Shown in pieces: positions 7,953 through 11,221 of a stretch of DNA of 11,221 nt. The DNA is from Pseudomonadota bacterium. Lineage in GTDB: Bacteria; Desulfobacterota; Syntrophia; Syntrophales; JADFWA01. The stretch covers positions 1 through 11,221 of the forward strand of contig JAUVKS010000035.1 in assembly GCA_030596145.1 (NCBI GenBank). The letters run 5' to 3'. The number at the start of each line of letters is the position of its first letter. The stretch's first letter is position 1. The notes beneath the pieces are model-generated. The model was not told the DNA's origin, searched no databases, and saw only the letters and a program-made list of their open reading frames with translations. The translations under genes and the position numbers were made by a program.

Positions 7953-8211
7953 CTGGGTCACTTTTTTGAAATGGGGTCAGATCCTGACCCCATTTTTTAT
8001 TCATCTCAATAACCGAAAAGCTTGATGTCAACTCCAAGCACACCAATAATAAATCCACTACTATGCCGAATAGACAACGATCCAGAGAAAGCATGTCAGG
8101 ACAGACGGCCATCCTTTCGACAAGGGCATGAACCTTGCTTTCACCAATAATGCGCAGCATACCGTTGAGTTTGATCAGTTCCTCCATTTCCTGTGTATGG
8201 CCTGCTTCCAC
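7918..8211 (-). CDS. Unrecognised ORF on the minus strand, possible gene remnant
   Basis: An open frame of 97 codons from a GTG (or about 87 from an ATG nine codons later). The first half (EMEELIKLNGMLRIIGESK, then HALVERMAVCPDM) has natural-looking composition and codon use. From about codon 70 the frame runs through the terminator palindrome and then antisense to the end of the P-II-1 gene, which a real gene would rarely do. There is no strong ribosome binding site and I recognise no family. It may be the decayed 5' part of a gene truncated at the palindrome, or chance. The + strand of 7999-8250 shows nothing else. Confidence 0.2.
   Translation of the reverse strand: MEAGHTQEMEELIKLNGMLRIIGESKVHALVERMAVCPDMLSLDRCLFGIVVDLLLVCLELTSSFSVIEMNKKWGQDLTPFQKSDPVRWRPFLLRLS
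7969..7998 (+). terminator. Intrinsic terminator after the first amt-P-II operon
   Basis: AAATGGGGTCAG (7969-7980) pairs perfectly with CTGACCCCATTT (7984-7995) around an ATC loop, with the T-run 7993-7998 directly at the stem base. It begins 17 bases after the P-II-1 stop and should separate the two amt modules. The core GGGGTCAG...CTGACCCC is also reminiscent of palindromes dispersed in many proteobacterial genomes, so it may be a repeat reused as a terminator. Confidence 0.85.
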
Positions 8212-8250
8212 GGACCAAATTGTGTAAGATGCACCAACTCAAGGTAACAC

Positions 8251-8300
8251 TACATATTTGTATCTTATGCCCAACTTCCCTACATAAATGTCATTTATGT
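8251..8300 (+). promoter_or_regulatory. Paired dyads, probable enhancer for the amt2 promoter
   Basis: TACATATTTGTA (8251-8262) and TACATAAATGTC (8281-8292) start exactly 30 bases apart. The first lies 133 bases before the G of the -12 element, exactly as at amt1. The four sites across both promoters fit TACAWAWWTGTM. The second site is embedded in a perfect 19-base palindrome, ACATAAATGTCATTTATGT (8282-8300). The likely role is binding of the same sigma-54 activator as at amt1. Confidence 0.65.
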
Positions 8301-8370
8301 CGCTTCCTCTATTTTTGCTTTTCTGTAATAATGACTGCATATTCAGGTAGTTATATGTATTAGGGAATGT

Positions 8371-8386
8371 TGGCATATAATTTGTA
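8371..8386 (+). promoter_or_regulatory. Probable sigma-54 promoter of amt2 with GT at -12
   Basis: TGGCATATAATTTGTA keeps GG and the ten-base spacing but has GT for GC at -12 and T for C at the end of the -24 box. On sequence alone it would be a weak call. It gains support from sitting at exactly the same distance from the upstream dyads as the perfect promoter of amt1. The start site would be near 8397, leaving a leader of about 73 bases. Confidence 0.65.
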
Positions 8387-8410
8387 AAACCTAATTTGCA
8401 GGTAAATTGA

Positions 8411-8446
8411 TTGCCGAGCTTTCCTAGTCAGATTTTTTCTCGGCAA
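8411..8446 (+). promoter_or_regulatory. Hairpin in the amt2 leader
   Basis: TTGCCGAG (8411-8418) pairs perfectly with CTCGGCAA (8439-8446) around a 20-base loop that ends in six Ts. It lies in the inferred transcript leader, 10 bases before the GAGAGG ribosome binding site (8457-8462). It has no T-run after the stem, so it is not a terminator. It could stabilise the message or affect initiation; no function is shown. Confidence 0.4.
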
Positions 8447-8469
8447 AAATAAGTAAGAGAGGTCTAAAA

Positions 8470-9852
8470 ATGAAAAAAATGAGCAAGAATTTAATGTGTT
8501 TGTGTTTGGTATGTTTGGTAACTTTGGTATTTCTGAGTTTTGTAACCCTGGCCTTCGCCCAGGACCCGACAGGTGCTCAAACCCTGAAGGAAAATCCTCA
8601 GGCTCCCCTTAATTATGTCTGGATATTGGTTTGCGCCTTTCTTGTCATGTTTATGCAGGCGGGTTTTGCGATGCTGGAGGCTGGATTCTGCAGGGCAAAA
8701 AACGTCACCAATCTGATGGCCAAGAACTTGATGGATTTGTGCATCGGTTCATTAACCTTTTTTCTTCTTGGCTATGCCATAATGATGGGCGGAGATTGGC
8801 ACGGTCTTTGGGGCACGAAAGGCTGGTTCATGCTTGGCGAGTATTACGATGTAGGCAAGTATCTCAATATGTTCTGGATGTTGGTCTTTTGTGCCACAGC
8901 AGCCACCATCGTTGCCGGGGCGGTTGCTGAACGCATGAAATTCAGCGCTTACTTCATTTACAGCATTGTGGTGAGTGTTATTATTTATCCTCTTTATGGA
9001 CACTGGGTCTGGGGAGGAGGCTGGCTTTCCAGTCTTCCATTTGGAATGGGCGCCCTGGATTTTGCCGGCAGTGGAGTGGTCCACGCTATAGGCGGTTTTG
9101 TTGGTCTGGCCGGAGCAATGGTTTTAGGCCCCAGGTATGGTAAATACATAAATGGAAAGCCTCAGGCTATCCCCGGACATAGTATAGCTATGGCAGCTCT
9201 TGGGGTTTTCATTTTGTGGTTTGGCTGGTTTGGTTTCAATCCAGGAAGTACCTGCGATGCCTACCATTTAAGAATTTCAGTTATTGCAGTCAATACTAAT
9301 CTGGCCGCTGCCGCCGCCGCGTTTTCAGCGCTGCTGATAGCGTACTGGAAAACGGGAAAATGGGATGTAGGTATGGCGTTAAACGGCGCCGTAGCGGGGC
9401 TGGTGGCGATAACCGCGTCTTGCGCATGGGTAGAAGGTTGGGCAGCTATCGTTATAGGGCTGATTGCCGGGGTATTGATGTATGCGAGCGTTCGATTCTT
9501 CGATAACAGGGGAATAGATGATCCGGTTGGCGCTATAAGTGTACACGGCACCTGTGGACTGTGGGGTCTTCTCAGTGTGGGGCTCTTTGCCGACGGAACG
9601 TATGGCAATTATGCAATTGAAAAGCCGTTTGCCACGGGGTTATTTTATGGCGGTGGTTATGAGCAATTAATAGCCCAGCTTATCAGTATAGCGGTAGTTT
9701 TCGTCTGGGCATTCGGCGCAGGATATATAATATTCAAATTGATGGATAAGATTTTTGGTATCCGGATTTCTCCGGAAGAAGAACTGCAGGGACTGGATAT
9801 TCCTGAACATGGAACGCCAGCCTATCCAGATTTTGTACAACTTGACAGGTAA
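8470..9852 (+). CDS. amt: Ammonium transporter 2 with signal peptide (Amt family)
   Basis: A second inner-membrane ammonium channel, 460 residues. It belongs to the longer bacterial Amt type with a cleavable signal peptide: basic start MKKMSKN, hydrophobic core, likely cleavage after AFA (residue 30). Family motifs follow: NYVWILVCAFLVMFMQAGFA, MLEAGFCRAKN, GHWVWGGGWL, DFAGSGVVH with Asp197 and first pore His205, GWFGFNPGST, and SVHGTCG with second pore His359. The C-terminal tail EEELQGLDIPEHGTPAY is the P-II-contacting type. It is clearly not a recent copy of Amt1: the N-terminus, the loop before DFAGS and the insert near residue 380-395 all differ. ATG 8470 is seven bases after GAGAGG. The P-II-2 gene starts 16 bases after its stop. 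Expression is expected from the promoter at 8371. Confidence 0.96.
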   Translation: MKKMSKNLMCLCLVCLVTLVFLSFVTLAFAQDPTGAQTLKENPQAPLNYVWILVCAFLVMFMQAGFAMLEAGFCRAKNVTNLMAKNLMDLCIGSLTFFLLGYAIMMGGDWHGLWGTKGWFMLGEYYDVGKYLNMFWMLVFCATAATIVAGAVAERMKFSAYFIYSIVVSVIIYPLYGHWVWGGGWLSSLPFGMGALDFAGSGVVHAIGGFVGLAGAMVLGPRYGKYINGKPQAIPGHSIAMAALGVFILWFGWFGFNPGSTCDAYHLRISVIAVNTNLAAAAAAFSALLIAYWKTGKWDVGMALNGAVAGLVAITASCAWVEGWAAIVIGLIAGVLMYASVRFFDNRGIDDPVGAISVHGTCGLWGLLSVGLFADGTYGNYAIEKPFATGLFYGGGYEQLIAQLISIAVVFVWAFGAGYIIFKLMDKIFGIRISPEEELQGLDIPEHGTPAYPDFVQLDR

Positions 9853-9868
9853 AAAGGGGGAAGAATAA

Positions 9869-10225
9869 ATGAAAAAGGTAGAGGTAATAATCAGACCTGA
9901 AAAATTAGATGACGTGAAAAAAACATTGACGAAACTGGGTTATCCCGGAATGAGTATTACCCGTATAGAGGGACATGGCCAACAAAAGGGTAAAATTGAA
10001 CAATTTCGTGGCAGAGAGTTTAAAGTTGAGTTCCTGCCCAAGGTTAAAATTGAGATCGTGGCCAAAGACCAGGATATAGAACATATTGTCAAAACCATAA
10101 TTGAGGCGGCCAGAACCGGTGAAATAGGGGATGGCAAAATATTTATCTCCGAAGTGGTTAATACAATAAGGATACGTACCGGTGAGGAAGGGGATGTGGC
10201 GATAGATGTTACCTCCGGGCAATGA
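9869..10225 (+). CDS. P-II signal protein 2 lacking the uridylylation tyrosine
   Basis: A P-II family trimer of 118 residues, a few longer than usual at the C-terminus (IDVTSGQ). It keeps the ligand-binding parts: Gln39, Lys58, TGEIGDGKIF and IRIRTGEEG. The T-loop reads QQKGKIEQFRGREFKVEF, so positions 46 and 51 are Phe, not Tyr, and position 38 is Gln, not Arg. Tyr51 is the residue modified by GlnD in proteobacteria, so this protein cannot be uridylylated there. It should still bind ATP, ADP and 2-oxoglutarate and block its partner channel, more like archaeal GlnK proteins, which work without modification. The start is supported by AGGGGGA (9855-9861), seven bases upstream. It is co-transcribed with amt2. 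Confidence 0.95.
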   Translation: MKKVEVIIRPEKLDDVKKTLTKLGYPGMSITRIEGHGQQKGKIEQFRGREFKVEFLPKVKIEIVAKDQDIEHIVKTIIEAARTGEIGDGKIFISEVVNTIRIRTGEEGDVAIDVTSGQ

Positions 10226-10292
10226 TGTCAATATTATAGGGCTTGCTTACGGAGAACATGGAAGACACTTCCGATTTTAAAGAAAGAAAAGA

Positions 10293-10350
10293 GGCTAAGG
10301 GCATGAAGCCTTAGACATCTTCGGCCCTTAGCCAAAGATAGGTACCTAAG
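10293..10350 (+). promoter_or_regulatory. Structured leader with alternative pairings before the amidotransferase gene
   Basis: GGCTAAGGGC (10293-10302) pairs perfectly with GCCCTTAGCC (10324-10333), with an inner GAAG/CTTC stem (10305-10308, 10319-10322). The same left arm can instead pair with CCTTAG (10309-10314), and CTTAG at 10327-10331 can pair with CTAAG at 10346-10350, closing a loop around the weak AGG (10340-10342) before the ATG at 10354. A minimal frame ATG-AAG-CCT-TAG (10303-10314) lies in the loop, preceded by purine-rich sequence. There is no T-run. It may mark the end of the amt2 operon, a leader control element, or a dispersed palindrome. Confidence 0.4.
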
Positions 10351-10353
10351 ACA

Positions 10354-11079
10354 ATGTCAAAACAATTTCTCGTCTTTCAACATATGGCCTGGGAGGGACC
10401 GGGACAATACCTGATCCGTTCTGCGAAGAAATTCAACGTGAATCTACACATCGTAGAGGTCTGGCACCGGCCAATTCCCGACATTAGTTCATACAACGGG
10501 GTTATAGTCCTGGGTGGCAGTTCCAACGTTGATCAGGAAGAACGGTATTCCTTTCTCAAGGCTGAAAAAGAGGCTATTCGCCAGGCTGTTGAACTGGATA
10601 TGCCCTATCTTGGATTTTGCCTGGGGCACCAGCTTTTAGCTGATGCCCTTGGCGCCAAGGTGGGACCGAGCTTCCGGCATAGTATCGGTTTTATCGAGGG
10701 ACGGCTAACCAAAAGCGGCCTCGAACATCCACTCTTTCGTGGTATCCCATGCTCGTTTCCCCTTTTTAAGTGGCATTCCCAGGCGGTTTTGCAACCTCTG
10801 CCAAAAGAGGTGGAAGTCCTGGTAACCTCGGCAGACTGTGAGGTAGAGGCCATCTCGGTAAAAGGGCGGCCTCATATTATAGGTCTTCAGTTCGACAACC
10901 AGTCGGCTGATTATGAAGATGTCAAGGAATGGTTGGAAGCGGATCGGGATTGGCTCTCCTCTTTTCCCCGATCCCAGATAGAACCGATTTCTATACTTGC
11001 AGATGCCAGGAGACTGGAAGGTGTCATGGAAGATCAGTTTGGGATTCTTTTCAGGAACTATATGGCGATAATTTCCTGA
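10354..11079 (+). CDS. Class I glutamine amidotransferase-like protein with altered catalytic triad
   Basis: 241 residues with the fold of free-standing GMP-synthase-like glutaminase domains. Visible: GVIVLGGSSNVDQEERYSF, nucleophile elbow YLGFCLGHQLLADALGA with Cys89, a FKWHSQAV segment, then GLQFDNQS. In active class I enzymes the last motif is G-x-QF-His-x-Glu. Here Asp181 and Gln183 stand in place of the catalytic His and Glu, at almost the same positions as His181/Glu183 of E. coli GMP synthetase. Glutamine hydrolysis is therefore doubtful unless other residues substitute. A C-terminal extension of about 45 residues is helical in appearance. The substrate and partner are unknown. The gene lies 128 bases after P-II-2 behind a structured leader; its ribosome binding site is weak. 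A link to nitrogen metabolism is contextual only. Confidence 0.85.
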   Translation: MSKQFLVFQHMAWEGPGQYLIRSAKKFNVNLHIVEVWHRPIPDISSYNGVIVLGGSSNVDQEERYSFLKAEKEAIRQAVELDMPYLGFCLGHQLLADALGAKVGPSFRHSIGFIEGRLTKSGLEHPLFRGIPCSFPLFKWHSQAVLQPLPKEVEVLVTSADCEVEAISVKGRPHIIGLQFDNQSADYEDVKEWLEADRDWLSSFPRSQIEPISILADARRLEGVMEDQFGILFRNYMAIIS

Positions 11080-11102
11080 GGACAAGATATATCCTTTCCT
11101 CG

Positions 11103-11131
11103 TTTATCCTGTCTATTTAAGATATTATAAT
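11103..11131 (+). promoter_or_regulatory. Possible sigma-70 promoter for the gene starting at 11208
   Basis: A perfect TATAAT (11126-11131) is preceded at 17 bases by TTTATC (11103-11108), a poor -35 element. It sits in an AT-rich gap after the amidotransferase gene, about 75 bases before the next start codon. Confidence 0.3.
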
Positions 11132-11207
11132 TTGAATTTTGCGTGAAAATGAAATATTGTCGCTTATACTTGGAAGAAGAATTTGTGTGACACAACGTAG
11201 GTGAAAT

Positions 11208-11221
11208 ATGATTGCTATTGT
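11208..11221 (+). CDS. Start of a further gene, cut by the window edge
   Basis: ATG at 11208 follows AGGTGA (11199-11204) at normal spacing and reads M-I-A-I-V before the window ends. HisH proteins often begin with a similar MIAI string, but five residues cannot identify a family, so this is only a hint. Confidence 0.35.

Noticed and set aside
8796..8811. TGGCACGGTCTTTGGG as a sigma-54 promoter
   Set aside because: It has GG rather than GC at -12, lies inside the amt2 coding region and has no paired dyads upstream.
9148..9162. TACATAAATGG inside amt2 as another activator dyad
   Set aside because: It breaks the right arm of the TACAWAWWTGTM pattern, is coding sequence and has no partner 30 bases away.
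10464..10479. TGGCACCGGCCAATTC as a sigma-54 promoter
   Set aside because: Good -24 box but no GC at the -12 position, and it is inside the amidotransferase gene.

Overview
The window looks like the chromosome of a Gram-negative bacterium, most plausibly a deltaproteobacterium (Desulfobacterota). I infer this from the carB-purF-aspS gene order, a PurF of the propeptide and 4Fe-4S type, an AspRS with a nondiscriminating-type residue, sigma-54 (-24/-12) promoters and several GC-rich palindromic repeats. The taxonomic guess is soft. No mobile element, rRNA, tRNA or CRISPR array is visible. All confident genes are on the + strand.

Positions 1-5908 hold a housekeeping cluster. It starts with the 3' four-fifths of carB (carbamoyl-phosphate synthase large subunit, cut by the window edge). 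purF (glutamine PRPP amidotransferase) and aspS (aspartyl-tRNA synthetase) follow, and they overlap by 4 bases. CarB and PurF both use glutamine nitrogen for nucleotide synthesis. The last 12 or so codons of carB are written by a GC-rich palindrome that looks like a dispersed repeat. A 426-base gap (5909-6334) carries another palindrome and then the control region of the next operon.

Positions 6168-10225 hold two complete ammonium transporter plus P-II modules in tandem. Amt1 with P-II-1 occupies 6344-7952 and ends in a strong intrinsic terminator at 7969-7998. Amt2 with P-II-2 occupies 8470-10225. The two control regions share one layout: a -24/-12 element preceded by two 12-base dyads fitting TACAWAWWTGTM. 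The dyads start exactly 30 bases apart, and the first starts exactly 133 bases before the -12 G at both promoters. This points to one enhancer-binding activator, probably nitrogen-responsive, driving both operons. The modules differ in their P-II proteins. P-II-1 keeps Tyr51, the uridylylation site. P-II-2 has Phe at positions 46 and 51, so it cannot be uridylylated on the T-loop. A nitrogen-limited cell would therefore make one transporter whose regulator answers to a GlnD-type enzyme and one whose regulator can sense only ATP/ADP and 2-oxoglutarate.

Positions 10226-11221 begin with a structured leader of mutually exclusive pairings. It precedes a class I glutamine-amidotransferase-like protein that keeps the nucleophilic Cys (89) but has Asp and Gln where the catalytic His and Glu should be. 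A new gene seems to begin at 11208 and runs off the window.

The most interesting signal is the matched control architecture of the two amt-P-II operons, combined with the divergence of the P-II modification site.
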